64,000 bases of DNA from JANQEU01 sp965228045 (GTDB lineage: Bacteria; Bacteroidota; Bacteroidia; Cytophagales; Cyclobacteriaceae): positions 2,666,001 to 2,730,000 of the forward strand of contig OZ245789.1 of the NCBI GenBank assembly GCA_965228045.1, given 5' to 3'. A model generated the notes under the pieces. That model had not been told where the DNA came from. It was given only the letters and a program-made list of their open reading frames with translations, and made no database searches. The number at the start of each line of letters is the position of its first letter. Position 1 is the stretch's first letter. Position numbers and translations under genes: made by a program. Below, in pieces: positions 30,779 through 39,812 of the stretch.

Positions 30779-31179
30779 TTCCCTCCTTTTCTCATTTCGG
30801 CCCTTCTCATCGGCATACTGTCGATCAGGTCGTAAATGGATTTGGGGTCTACCAATGCTTCCCGCTGTCGCTTAATACCTCCGTCTTTGCCAATAAGCGC
30901 AAGGTGAAATTCACCATCGTTCCAATTCAGAAATTGACGCAAGTCCTCTGTTTTTATGGAAATTTCTTCTTCGGGGAAGTGCTGGAAAACTTGGTTTTCG
31001 TCTATTACGAGGATCACCATATCACGATCCAGAAGTTTTTCCTTTTCGGAAAGAAATGCGTTAATCTGTTCCATCTCAGCATCCGCCTGGATCACCAGGA
31101 CACGACTTTCCCATCGGTAATCCTGAAGAGGGCTTTGTTGGTACAAGATCAAAGTGGCAATGAATAAGTTTATCATCAA
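30775..31179 (-). CDS. DUF4174 family protein, secreted
   Basis: 134 aa with a hydrophobic N-terminal segment (MMINLFIATLILYQQS) likely to be a signal peptide. It then shows the DUF4174 pattern: LQDYRWESRVLVIQA, a thioredoxin-like core, LIGKDGGIKRQREALVDPKSIYDLID and the ending SMPMRRAEM. No CxxC redox pair is visible, so enzymatic redox activity is unlikely. The start overlaps the end of the upstream deacetylase-like gene by four bases, so the two are co-translated. Function unknown. Confidence 0.8.
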   Translation of the reverse strand: MMINLFIATLILYQQSPLQDYRWESRVLVIQADAEMEQINAFLSEKEKLLDRDMVILVIDENQVFQHFPEEEISIKTEDLRQFLNWNDGEFHLALIGKDGGIKRQREALVDPKSIYDLIDSMPMRRAEMRKGGN

Positions 31180-32084
31180 TAATATATTTCCTGTGCCAAT
31201 CGATAGGTATTGGCATGCGCTTCAATTATTACTCTTATGTCTTCCGAGTATCCCCCTCCCATGCATGCGACCACCGGAAGATCATTGGCCTTAGCCGTTT
31301 TCAATACCAGTTCATCGCGTCGCTTACACCCCTCCAAAGTTAGCGACAGACGACCAAGTTTATCAGACTCTAGCACGTCGACACCGGATTGGTAAAAAAT
31401 GATTTCCGGCTCGAATTGATCCAGTATATTCTTCAGGTTGACTTCCAGTGTGCTGAGGTAAAACTTGTCATTGCATCCGTCCGGCAGACCTATGTCCAGG
31501 TCACTGGTTTCCTTTTGGAGCGGGTAATTCTTCTCACCGTGCATGCTAAAAGTAAAGACTTCAGGTACTCTTTCAAAGATTTGGGCGGAACCATTCCCCT
31601 GGTGGACATCCAGGTCGACAATCAATATCCTGCTTACCAACGATCGATCCAACAAATGCCTTGCGGCAATAGCCTGGTCGTTTAGCAGGCAGAATCCCTC
31701 ACCCCTGTTGGTAAAGGCATGATGGGTGCCGCCGGCGATATTAAGAGCCATTCCTTTCTCCTTCCAAGCATGTTCAGCACACTGGATGGTTCCCCCGGCT
31801 ATGTTGATTTCCCGATCAACTAATTGTTTAGAAAGTGGAAATCCGGTTTTTCTTTCTTCGGACCGGGTCAGATCCAGGTTTCGGAGTCGATGCCAATAAT
31901 CCTGATCATGAACTCTCAGAATCTCATTGTCTGTGACACTGTCAGGTTCAAACAGATTATCCGATGTCAAAGTACCTTCATGAAGCAACTGCTCAGGAAG
32001 CAGCTCATACTTTTCCATCGGAAATCGATGGTTTTCAGGTAAAGGGTGACTGTAAAGATTTGACCAGGCAACTTTTAGCATCAT
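31176..32084 (-). CDS. Histone-deacetylase family protein, class IV-like
   Basis: 302 aa. Key residues are the His pair in GGTHHAFTNRGEGFCLLND (His121/122), zinc ligands Asp159 and His161 in DLDVHQGNGSAQIF, and a further Asp in YQSGVDVLESDKLGRLSLT. A glycine loop reads CMGGGYS. The LNDQAIAA and VDVLESDKLGRL patterns resemble HDAC11-type (class IV) proteins more than the AcuC-like paralogue at 24258, so the window holds two different deacetylase families. It is coupled to a DUF4174 gene. The substrate is unknown; acetyl- or longer-acyl-lysine or small amides are possible. Confidence 0.87.
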   Translation of the reverse strand: MMLKVAWSNLYSHPLPENHRFPMEKYELLPEQLLHEGTLTSDNLFEPDSVTDNEILRVHDQDYWHRLRNLDLTRSEERKTGFPLSKQLVDREINIAGGTIQCAEHAWKEKGMALNIAGGTHHAFTNRGEGFCLLNDQAIAARHLLDRSLVSRILIVDLDVHQGNGSAQIFERVPEVFTFSMHGEKNYPLQKETSDLDIGLPDGCNDKFYLSTLEVNLKNILDQFEPEIIFYQSGVDVLESDKLGRLSLTLEGCKRRDELVLKTAKANDLPVVACMGGGYSEDIRVIIEAHANTYRLAQEIYY

Positions 32085-32336
32085 TATCTGAATGGAACAA
32101 TAAAACTAAAAGTTCACCTGGTCAAGTAATATTGATCTTAAAACGTTGCGTAATTATTCACAAAGTGTACATGACTGACACTGATAAACTACATCTTTAG
32201 TCAGTGAAGATAGCAGGACAACAAATGAGCGTAACATGGTATTGGTTTTGAACCTTAATATTCCACAGGATACGTCTTAAATGAAGCAATTCAATATTTT
32301 GAAATTATTAGCAGTTTGTTAATAAGCCACTCAAGC

Positions 32337-32870
32337 CTATTGAATATCCTTCCAGCTTGCCCCTCGCTTGATGGAAAAAAGTGTCCCCACGTTTATCCCA
32401 AACCTCTTCGCTATAATTCTGTATCGCGTCTTTCGATTAGGGTCATTCACAAGCTTTCGAAGTACCTTCACTTTTGCTGGTGTTAACTTTGTGTTAGGTT
32501 TGAAATCCGGACGGTAGTCATAGGCGCTTTTGGCGAATTCTTTCCTGTAAGACTTATAGGTTTCATAGGACACCCATTGCAGATTGTTGGCCGCACAATT
32601 GCTGCGATTTCGGTCTTTAAAAATTATCCGCTTATGATTTTCCGGGTTTGGGACAAACAATTCCGCCACAAGTTTGTGGACATACCGCAAAGTGTTTTTC
32701 CCATCCTTTTTGCGGGTTGGGATGGCGTTATATCCGGCATTTTTATATCCGGAAAGCAAAATCGGTTTGCCCTGACTATTGGAAGGTATACTTTGTACCC
32801 TACCTAAATCGGAAATCAGGAAGGTGGAACGAAGGTTATCGTCCTTGTACTCTTTCCATTGCTCTGACAT
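32337..32870 (-). CDS. NUMOD4/HNH-like protein with degenerate nuclease core
   Basis: 177 aa. The N-terminus (EQWKEYKDDNLRSTFLISDLGRVQSI) is a NUMOD4-like motif of homing endonucleases. Residues about 60-105 match an HNH_3 core: YVHKLVAELFVPNPENHKRI, then FKDRNRSNCAANNLQWVS. In active relatives the second part reads V-N-H-K-D-G; here the metal-binding His is replaced by Phe (IIFKD), so cleavage may be lost. The C-terminus looks like a helix-turn-helix (RYRIIAKRFGINVGTLFSIKRG). It may survive as a DNA-binding protein. It stands alone between 252 and 160 bases of non-coding DNA, typical of a mobile intronless homing gene. Confidence 0.8.
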   Translation of the reverse strand: MSEQWKEYKDDNLRSTFLISDLGRVQSIPSNSQGKPILLSGYKNAGYNAIPTRKKDGKNTLRYVHKLVAELFVPNPENHKRIIFKDRNRSNCAANNLQWVSYETYKSYRKEFAKSAYDYRPDFKPNTKLTPAKVKVLRKLVNDPNRKTRYRIIAKRFGINVGTLFSIKRGASWKDIQ

Positions 32871-33030
32871 GGTTCTTAGCTCTTAAAGATGGTGCAACAA
32901 CTGATCAATCTCTGAAGTTTTCTAACTTAACAACCAGTATTTAGTGAATTGTTAACTGGCTGTTAAAGTTCTGATTATGAACGACTCCGGAAATTAATTT
33001 CCTTCAATTTACACAAACTGCGTTTCAATT

Positions 33031-33687
33031 TCAAGTCAGGGGGGTATGGACACGTTCATATGAATAAACTAACCAGAATAATCCTGGATTCCTGTTTTTA
33101 AGCTTGAATCCGTTTTGCTCCATGAATTTTTGAATGTCCTTTGCTGAATGAATGTATGTTCTGAAAGCACTCCCCTTCCATATAAAGTAATATTTACCAA
33201 GCAGTGAGAACCCTTTGAAGATGAAATTATCCCTGGGCATGCTCAGGAACAGTACTCTTTTTGACCTACTTCCGGCACAGGAAAGCAATTTTCTAAAGTC
33301 CGGATAACAACAAACCACCTTATCCAGCGTCACAAAATCATGAACCTCTATGTCCTCATAAACATCCACCAGGTCTCCAGCCTTAAAACTTGTTCTTTCC
33401 TTCCAGGATTGCTCCCGGGCGTAAGATTGTGCGACTTCCAAATAACCATGTGAGGCATCCACATCTGTCGTTTGAGATCCTCCGGCGGATAAAAATTTCC
33501 ATTGAATGGCCCCAATGCCTCCCCCAACATCCAAAAGCGATTGGTGCGGTTCCATAGAGTCAGTCAGCAACTTAATAATTTTCTTTGTAGCACCCTTGGC
33601 GCCGGACTTTCTGAACTTCTTCAGCTCTTTCTTTGCGGTTCTTTTGTCGAAAAGATCGTTGGCATCACAACAATGCTGGCAGGTCAT
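33031..33687 (-). CDS. Class I SAM-dependent methyltransferase
   Basis: 218 aa. An unusual N-terminal cysteine cluster (MTCQHCCDAND) precedes the fold and may bind a metal. Motif I is LLDVGGGIGAIQWKFL (about 51-66), followed by TDVDASHGYLEVAQSYA and DFVTLDKVVCCYPDF, with family resemblance to Mg-protoporphyrin methyltransferase-like enzymes. Its start overlaps the end of the serine hydrolase gene (ATGA), so the two are co-translated. The substrate is not evident. Chlorophyll synthesis is not implied by anything else in the window. Confidence 0.8.
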   Translation of the reverse strand: MTCQHCCDANDLFDKRTAKKELKKFRKSGAKGATKKIIKLLTDSMEPHQSLLDVGGGIGAIQWKFLSAGGSQTTDVDASHGYLEVAQSYAREQSWKERTSFKAGDLVDVYEDIEVHDFVTLDKVVCCYPDFRKLLSCAGSRSKRVLFLSMPRDNFIFKGFSLLGKYYFIWKGSAFRTYIHSAKDIQKFMEQNGFKLKNRNPGLFWLVYSYERVHTPLT

Positions 33688-35045
33688 CTATCCAATAGTT
33701 TAACAAGGTCATAGCAATACTGATGCAAAGTAGGCCTGACCCCCAGTTCATAGATCTGCCTTTGATTTCGGGATGGATAGACACGGTTTGCCAGGAATAC
33801 GAAGAGGAGGTCATTTTCAGGATCCGCCCAGATCAAAGGGCCCGTATAACCTGAATGTCCGTAACTTCTAAAACTGGCATCTTTCGCTACACTGCTCACT
33901 CGTTCGTTATACTGAATGAGCGGTTTGTCAAACCCGAGACCTCTCCTGTTATCTTCGTTTGGGTATTGTGCGGTAGTGAAGAGATCAACGGTCCTGGAAG
34001 AAATGATCTGAGTCGTATCCACCATACCATCATTCAATAGCATTCTCCAGACTTTAGCCAGGTCCGTGGCATTAGAAAAAAGGCCTGCATTGCCTGAAAC
34101 TCCTCCCATTACTATTGCGCCTTCATCGTGCACGGTTCCATGGATTTGAGTCTGTCGGAAAAAGGAATCAAGCTCCGTAGGCACTATGAGTGATTCGGGA
34201 TACTTGTCCAGTGGATTGAAAGTAGTCGTAAGGCTCCCCGTTTTCTGATAGATCTCCTTCTGTACAAATTCTTCGAATGCCATACCAGATTGAAGCTCTA
34301 CGATCTCCGGAATCAGGTAAAAAAACAAGCCGGAGTACACATAACCGCGGTTCTCATCAAAATCGGACCTTTTGATCTGCCTCTTGATGTATTTGTAGTT
34401 GTTACGGGTCAGGTATAGACTATCTGTGATTTTGATTGGATACTTTTCCGAGTACTCCTCCCTAAAAAATCTGCCCTTATAACCCTTGTCATTTATCATA
34501 TCCTGATAATATGGTATCCAGGGACGCCATCCGGCCTGGTGTGCAAGCGTCTCCCGGATGTTGGCATTTGCTTTTTTATTCCAAATGCCAATTCCAGGTA
34601 CGTAATCCTTTACTTTTCCGTCAAGGTCGATCAGTCCATCATCATACAATTTCATCAGTGATAAGGTGGCAGCAGTTACCTTAGTCACTGATGCTAAATC
34701 GTAAATGTGATATCTCTCTACGGGTCGAACACTGTCGTAGGTATGGTATCCATAGGCTTTGTGGATCAGTACTGTGTCTTTCAGACTAATATGTAAAACA
34801 CCTCCCGGAAAAGCCTGCTTTCTGATGGCCAATTCCATCACCGAATCTATTTTACTTAGTATTGCGTTTGAAAGTTGAATGACGGATGAGTCGCTTTGTG
34901 AAGGCTGCAATGAATGAATTCCAGCTTCCATGGAAAGAGGTTTCAAATCAACACTCATGGTATCCATTTCCTGCGCTGAATTCTGGATAGAAATGGAAAA
35001 AGTGAATAAAAGAAGTATCAAGTTTTGATATGTCCGAAGCCCCAT
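33684..35045 (-). CDS. Secreted serine hydrolase, class C beta-lactamase-like
   Basis: 453 aa with a signal peptide ending near SIQNSAQ. The penicillin-binding fold shows SVTK at residues 119-122 (catalytic Ser and Lys), YSG (GYVYSGLFFYLIPE) and HSG (YGHSGYTGPLIWADP) replacing KTG. Such proteins include esterases, D-aminopeptidases and cell-wall hydrolases. It is encoded upstream of, and coupled to, a methyltransferase, and divergent from the SerB-SerA fusion with only 28 bases between them. A role in cell-wall recycling or as an esterase is plausible. Antibiotic resistance is not implied. Confidence 0.87.
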   Translation of the reverse strand: MGLRTYQNLILLLFTFSISIQNSAQEMDTMSVDLKPLSMEAGIHSLQPSQSDSSVIQLSNAILSKIDSVMELAIRKQAFPGGVLHISLKDTVLIHKAYGYHTYDSVRPVERYHIYDLASVTKVTAATLSLMKLYDDGLIDLDGKVKDYVPGIGIWNKKANANIRETLAHQAGWRPWIPYYQDMINDKGYKGRFFREEYSEKYPIKITDSLYLTRNNYKYIKRQIKRSDFDENRGYVYSGLFFYLIPEIVELQSGMAFEEFVQKEIYQKTGSLTTTFNPLDKYPESLIVPTELDSFFRQTQIHGTVHDEGAIVMGGVSGNAGLFSNATDLAKVWRMLLNDGMVDTTQIISSRTVDLFTTAQYPNEDNRRGLGFDKPLIQYNERVSSVAKDASFRSYGHSGYTGPLIWADPENDLLFVFLANRVYPSRNQRQIYELGVRPTLHQYCYDLVKLLDR

Positions 35046-35073
35046 AGACTTTTGCGTTTTATTTCTCGAACCT

Positions 35074-36966
35074 ATGCAAAATCACAAACATTTCATCATT
35101 GATTTCGATTCTACATTTACCAAGGTTGAGGCTTTGGACGTTTTAGGAGAGATAGCCCTTGATGGAAAACAGGAAAAAGAAAAAGCTTTAGGCAGAATTG
35201 CCGAGGTCACCGACCTCGGTATGGAAGGGAAACTATCTTTCCGGGAGTCCCTTGAAGAACGCATTGATATCCTTAAAGCACACCGCGATCACCTTCCCGA
35301 ACTCATTAATAGACTTAAGGAACTTGTCTCAGAATCGTTTAAAAGAAATAAGGAATTCATAAAACAATATTCCGATGACTTCTACATCCTTTCAAATGGA
35401 TTTAAGGACTTCATCGTTCCGGTCGTGGCCGAATATGGTATAAAACCTGAAAATGTGTTCGCCAATGACTTTGAATATGATGACCAGGGCAATATTGTTG
35501 GCTTCAATAAAGAGAACGTTCTATCCTCTAACAACGGAAAGCCCAAACAAATCGAACGATTGAAGCTCGAGGGTGATGTCCATGTCCTTGGAGATGGATT
35601 TACAGACTACGAGATCAAAAAGGCAGGATTGGCCAAAAGATTCTACGCATACACAGAGAACATTTCCAGAAACAATGTGATCGAAAATGCGGATTCTGAG
35701 GCTCCAAACCTGGATGAAATACTTTATCAGAATAAAATGTCCAGAGCACTTTCCTATCCAAAAAGCAGAATCAAGGTACTCTTGCTGGAAAATATCCATG
35801 AACATGGAATAGAATTATTAAAGAAAGAAGGCTATCAGGTAGAGGTCTACCCTGCTGGAATGGGTGAAGAAGAGCTTGCAGAAAAGATAGTCGATGTTTC
35901 CATTTTGGGGATCAGGTCCAAGACCAAAGTCACCAAGAAAGTTCTTAAAAATGCCAAAAGACTGCATTGCGTCGGCGCATTCTGCATTGGGACAAACCAG
36001 ATCGACCTGGAGGAGTGCCAGAAAAAAGGAATTACGGTTTTCAATGCACCTTACAGCAACACCAGATCGGTGGTTGAGCTGGCCATTGCCGAAATCATCA
36101 TGCTCATGCGAAATCTACCCGATAAGGTCGCAGGGATGCACGAAGGGAAATGGATGAAATCGGCAAGTGGAAGTTTTGAAATAAGAGGTAAGACATTAGG
36201 AATAGTGGGATATGGTAACATCGGTTCTCAACTGTCTGTGTTGGCAGAGACACTCGGCATGAAAGTGCTGTACTATGATCTGGAGGAAAAACTTGCGCTT
36301 GGCAACGCTCACCGATGCATAACGATGGAAGAGTTATTCTCTAAATCAGATGTGATCACCATGCACATCGATGGCCGTAAAGAAAATGAATATATCATTG
36401 GGGAGAAGGAATTTGCGCAGATGAAGGATGGAACGATCTTTCTGAATCTGAGTCGTGGAAAAGTAGTGGACATTAAGGCATTGAAAAATGCCGTTACATC
36501 CGGAAAAATCAGAGGTCTGGGAGTAGACGTGTTCCCTTCGGAACCGATGAGCAATGATGATGAATTTGTTTCCGAAATTAGAGGTTTGCCCAATACGATC
36601 CTGACACCACACATTGGTGGATCCACATTAGAGGCACAGCGCAACATCGCCGATTACGTTCCATCCAGAATAATGGACTATATAAATACTGGATCTACAT
36701 CCGGAAGTGTAAACTTCCCAAACATCATTTTGCCATCTCTGAAAGCCGCACATCGATTCATTCACATACACAAAAATGAACCGGGAATTCTGGCGGAAAT
36801 TAACCGAATATTAGCACGACATAGTTTGAATATTGTAGGTCAATATCTGAAAACCAATGAGATAGTTGGATACGTAATAACCGACGTGGACCGGGATTAT
36901 GATGATGATGTGATCAAGGAGTTAAAAAAAATAGATGCAACCATTAGATTTAGGGTGTTATATTAG
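35074..36966 (+). CDS. Phosphoserine phosphatase/3-phosphoglycerate dehydrogenase fusion
   Basis: 630-aa bifunctional enzyme of serine synthesis. Residues 1 to about 225 are a HAD phosphatase: DFDST nucleophile motif at 10-14, SNGFKDFIVP, and HVLGDGFTDYEI with the metal-binding Asp. Residues about 230-555 are a D-3-phosphoglycerate dehydrogenase: NAD fold GIVGYGNIGSQL (about 377-388), LSRGKVVDI, and catalytic His in TPHIGGSTLEA (about 513). A C-terminal ACT domain (about 560-630) suggests serine feedback. It thus joins the first and last steps (SerA and SerB) in one chain. The middle step, a SerC-like enzyme, is encoded at 37670. Confidence 0.9.
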   Translation: MQNHKHFIIDFDSTFTKVEALDVLGEIALDGKQEKEKALGRIAEVTDLGMEGKLSFRESLEERIDILKAHRDHLPELINRLKELVSESFKRNKEFIKQYSDDFYILSNGFKDFIVPVVAEYGIKPENVFANDFEYDDQGNIVGFNKENVLSSNNGKPKQIERLKLEGDVHVLGDGFTDYEIKKAGLAKRFYAYTENISRNNVIENADSEAPNLDEILYQNKMSRALSYPKSRIKVLLLENIHEHGIELLKKEGYQVEVYPAGMGEEELAEKIVDVSILGIRSKTKVTKKVLKNAKRLHCVGAFCIGTNQIDLEECQKKGITVFNAPYSNTRSVVELAIAEIIMLMRNLPDKVAGMHEGKWMKSASGSFEIRGKTLGIVGYGNIGSQLSVLAETLGMKVLYYDLEEKLALGNAHRCITMEELFSKSDVITMHIDGRKENEYIIGEKEFAQMKDGTIFLNLSRGKVVDIKALKNAVTSGKIRGLGVDVFPSEPMSNDDEFVSEIRGLPNTILTPHIGGSTLEAQRNIADYVPSRIMDYINTGSTSGSVNFPNIILPSLKAAHRFIHIHKNEPGILAEINRILARHSLNIVGQYLKTNEIVGYVITDVDRDYDDDVIKELKKIDATIRFRVLY

Positions 36967-37029
36967 TAGATTAGTAGGCCGAAACAACTAATAGTACGCA
37001 ACCTCTTTGATTAGAGTACTTAATAAGTA

Positions 37030-37413
37030 ATGTCACCGCTCAATTGGAAAATACTTGATAATTACAAGCAGTTTGATGATGTGCTGGAAGATTCCCGCAT
37101 CAGGCCTGTCCTGATTTTCAAACATCGACCTGCATCGCCCGAAAGCGTTGAGGTCCTGAAAACGCTGGAAGCCGGATGGGAACAATTGGCTCCGCAGATG
37201 GATCTTTACATTCTGGATGAATCCCAACACAAAACCCTCTCAGACCGAATTACTGATGCTGCCGGAGTTGACTTTGTTTTCCCACAGGTATTGTTATTCG
37301 CAGATGGAGTGGCTATGTATGACGAGTCAGGTGATATGATCAGCATTAAGAAGATCAAGATTGCCTTAAAGATCATCAACAGGACCTTCAAATGGATGGA
37401 GTCCAGGGCATAA
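37030..37413 (+). CDS. YtxJ-like thioredoxin-fold protein lacking the redox cysteine
   Basis: 127 aa. It shares the YtxJ/bacillithiol-associated pattern: PVLIFKH near residues 27-33, a central helix, and FPQVLLFADGVAMYDESGDMIS (about 83-105), like the PQVLV..G..VYDASH segment of the family. Normal YtxJ proteins have a Cys shortly after FKHS; here the segment is FKHRPASPESVEV with no Cys. In fact no Cys occurs anywhere in the protein. Redox function is therefore doubtful. It lies between serine synthesis genes and ends at a terminator. Confidence 0.7.
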   Translation: MSPLNWKILDNYKQFDDVLEDSRIRPVLIFKHRPASPESVEVLKTLEAGWEQLAPQMDLYILDESQHKTLSDRITDAAGVDFVFPQVLLFADGVAMYDESGDMISIKKIKIALKIINRTFKWMESRA

Positions 37414-37415
37414 AA

Positions 37416-37446
37416 AAACTCCCGGCTTTCACCAGGAGTTTATTAC
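37416..37446 (+). terminator. Rho-independent terminator
   Basis: AAACTCC at 37416-37422 pairs with GGAGTTT at 37435-37441, with a 12-base loop, followed by ATTA. It lies directly after the YtxJ-like stop codon. Confidence 0.7.
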
Positions 37447-37543
37447 CTCGGTCCTTGAAGAAAAAACCTCCAAAAGATAAGATTTGAGCTGATCGATCAT
37501 CATCTACTATCCACTGTTATCCTATCTGCCAAAGCAAATGAGG

Positions 37544-37559
37544 TCCGCCTTCTGGCGGA
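37544..37559. repeat. TCCGCC/GGCGGA palindrome
   Basis: A 6-base-arm hairpin with loop TTCT, flanked on both sides by GAGGTCC. It resembles the palindrome at 4931-4946, so both are probably members of one dispersed repeat family. The rest of 37447-37669 holds no gene. Confidence 0.6.
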
Positions 37560-37669
37560 TGAGGTCCAGTATCAGATATCTCTGGCCCGGAATTAATAAT
37601 TGTGTTAGATTTTAACGTAATCATCCGAGGCACTCCTAAATTTACGAATCTATTTTGACCGAAACTTAA

Positions 37670-38743
37670 ATGTCTAAAAAAATATATTTCACACCGGGTC
37701 CTTCCCAACTGTTTTATTCATTACCATTTCACATAAAAAATGCTCTGGAAAAAGACATTGGGAGCATTTCCCACAGAAGTAAGGAGTTTCAAAATATTTT
37801 TCAGGACACCAGGAATAACCTTTCGGATCTGTTGGACCTTCCCGATGGTTATGAAATCTTTTTCACAGGTTCGGCCACTGAAATATGGGAGCGTTTATTA
37901 CAAAATCTGGTGACGCAGCACTCTCATCACTTTGTCAATGGATCATTCTCTAGTAAGTTCTATGAGTTTACCAAAAAGTTAAACATTCGGTCCACTTCAT
38001 CGAAGGCCGATTTGGGTAAAGAGTTTGAAAATTTTGAAGTACCGGAAGACACCGAACTCATCTCAATAACTGTCAATGAGACGAGTACCGGTTATACTTT
38101 CGACAAGCGGAAAATGGAAGAAGTTCGCAATGCAAATCCGAATGCGTTGATTTGCTGGGACGTTGTATCCATTACTCCTGCTGTTAAGCTGGATTTCTCC
38201 CTTTGTGATACTGCATATTTTTCGGTTCAGAAATGCTTTGGACTGCCGGCTGGTCTGGGCGTTTGGATCGTTAATGAAAAAGTCCTGCAGAAAGCTGAGC
38301 AAAAATCCCGGGTATCAAGTATTGGTACTTATCACGATCTACTTACGTTGAAAAAATATGGTGACAAAAACCAAACACCGGAGACACCGAATGTTTGGAA
38401 TATTTATCTATTAAATGGCGTAATTCAGGACATGCTTGCCAGGGGAATTGATCAGATCCGGAATGATACCATATACAAATCCACGATCCTGTATCAGTCC
38501 GTGGAAGATCATCAGTTTCTGTCCCCTGCCATTGACCGGAAAGACAATAGATCCAGGACAGTATGTGTGGCGAATGTTATGGAAAAACAATCGGAATTAT
38601 TGGAATACCTTGCTACCAAAGGAATGATTATTGGAAAGGGATATGGAGATCAAAAGGATACTCAAATCCGGATCGCCAATTTCCCAACTCATTCACGGGA
38701 GCAGGTTGAAATGCTCACGGATTACTTGAAAAAATTCGAATAG
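37670..38743 (+). CDS. Class V aminotransferase, SerC-like phosphoserine aminotransferase
   Basis: 357-aa PLP enzyme. The N-terminus KIYFTPGPSQLFYSLP and the SISHRSKEFQNIF segment are typical of SerC/alanine-glyoxylate aminotransferases. The PLP lysine lies in YFSVQKCFGLPAGLGVWIVNEK (about residue 188). It would convert 3-phosphohydroxypyruvate to phosphoserine, the step missing from the SerB-SerA fusion encoded 0.7 kb upstream, so the pathway is complete in two genes. It is separated from them by a terminator, so it has its own promoter. SerC is inferred from context and motif, and a glyoxylate aminotransferase is possible. Confidence 0.8.
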   Translation: MSKKIYFTPGPSQLFYSLPFHIKNALEKDIGSISHRSKEFQNIFQDTRNNLSDLLDLPDGYEIFFTGSATEIWERLLQNLVTQHSHHFVNGSFSSKFYEFTKKLNIRSTSSKADLGKEFENFEVPEDTELISITVNETSTGYTFDKRKMEEVRNANPNALICWDVVSITPAVKLDFSLCDTAYFSVQKCFGLPAGLGVWIVNEKVLQKAEQKSRVSSIGTYHDLLTLKKYGDKNQTPETPNVWNIYLLNGVIQDMLARGIDQIRNDTIYKSTILYQSVEDHQFLSPAIDRKDNRSRTVCVANVMEKQSELLEYLATKGMIIGKGYGDQKDTQIRIANFPTHSREQVEMLTDYLKKFE

Positions 38744-38870
38744 AAGATTATTCTGATTCTATTATCAATGAATGTTCTCGTCAAAATATTAGGATGAATT
38801 ATTAATAAATTGCAAATGATTATTTTGAACTTTATTTCTAGTAAATAGTTTAATAAATTAAGTCCCGTAT

Positions 38871-38883
38871 TAACTTTGCATCC
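38871..38883 (+). promoter_or_regulatory. Putative Bacteroidota promoter of the universal stress protein gene
   Basis: TAACTTTG (38871-38878) matches the -7 consensus TAnnTTTG, giving a transcript start about 10 bases before the ATG at 38895. The 13-mer TAACTTTGCATCC is identical to the one before pyrG at 40406. An alternative TTTG/TAGTTTA pair lies at 38824-38852. Confidence 0.55.
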
Positions 38884-38894
38884 AAGACTCGACC

Positions 38895-39812
38895 ATGTAT
38901 AAATTCAAAAAAATTCTTGTTGGACTTGATCAGTCCGAAACAGATGACAGATTGTTGGAAGCCGTATGTAAGGTCTGTGAACTGTCTGGTTCCAAGGATA
39001 TTTACTTTGCCAATTTTCTTAAAGATTTCAGCGTTCCTGACAGCGTTTTAGCCGAATTTCCTGACATCTTAAATAAGGCCATCGAGGAGCGCCAAAAAGA
39101 GATAGAATCAAAAGTCAAGGAAAAATTCTCATGCAATGGCGTTACACCACACTTTGTCATCAAAAGTGGACAACCAACGAAGGAAATAATAAAATTCGCT
39201 GTTGAGAAGAAAATTGACCTTATCGTGCTCGGTCGAAAGGGAAAAAAAGGTGGTGGAATTTTGATCAACAGACTTGCCAGAAGGGCCAGCTGTTCTTTGC
39301 TTATTATACCTACGAAAAATACACTCGAGCTTAAGAGGCTTCTGGTACCGATTGATTTCTCACCGTATTCGAAGTTGGCGCTGGAAAAAGGGATCGAAAT
39401 TGCTAAATATCGTGGGGGAGACACCAAAGTAATTACCCAAAATGTCTATCAGGTCCCTTCAGGGTATCACTATACCGGTAAATCTTTTCAGGAATTTGCA
39501 GACATCATGATGGAGAATGCCTTTAAAGATTTTCAAGTGTTCACCAGTGACATCGATAAAGGTGATGTGGATGTGGATTCGGTGTACTCCCTTGATAAAG
39601 ATGAAGACATCATCAAACAAATCTACAAAACAGCCAAAAAGACAAAATCAGATGTCATCTTAATAGGTGCGAAAGGTCGCTCGGCAACTACTGCCCTCTT
39701 CATAGGTAGCAAAGCTGAAAAACTTATTCAAATGGATGAAGATATTCCGGTTTTTGTGATCAGACCCAAGGGAACGACTGCCGGCTTTACAGAATTACTG
39801 GAGGATATTTAA
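38895..39812 (+). CDS. Universal stress protein, two UspA domains
   Basis: 305 aa. Domain 1 (about 3-143) runs from KKILVGLDQSETD to LIVLGRKGKKGGGILINRLARRASCSLLIIP. Domain 2 (about 148-290) runs from KRLLVPIDFSPYSKLAL to VILIGAKGRSATTALFIGSKAEKLI. The glycine-rich loops (G-x2-G-x9-G-like) suggest ATP binding. Between them lies YQVPSGYHYTGKSFQEFADIM, a motif shared with the stress protein at 61677 but not usual in UspA. It is convergent with a MarR regulator, with no bases between the two stops. Probably stress- or growth-arrest-induced. Confidence 0.88.
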   Translation: MYKFKKILVGLDQSETDDRLLEAVCKVCELSGSKDIYFANFLKDFSVPDSVLAEFPDILNKAIEERQKEIESKVKEKFSCNGVTPHFVIKSGQPTKEIIKFAVEKKIDLIVLGRKGKKGGGILINRLARRASCSLLIIPTKNTLELKRLLVPIDFSPYSKLALEKGIEIAKYRGGDTKVITQNVYQVPSGYHYTGKSFQEFADIMMENAFKDFQVFTSDIDKGDVDVDSVYSLDKDEDIIKQIYKTAKKTKSDVILIGAKGRSATTALFIGSKAEKLIQMDEDIPVFVIRPKGTTAGFTELLEDI

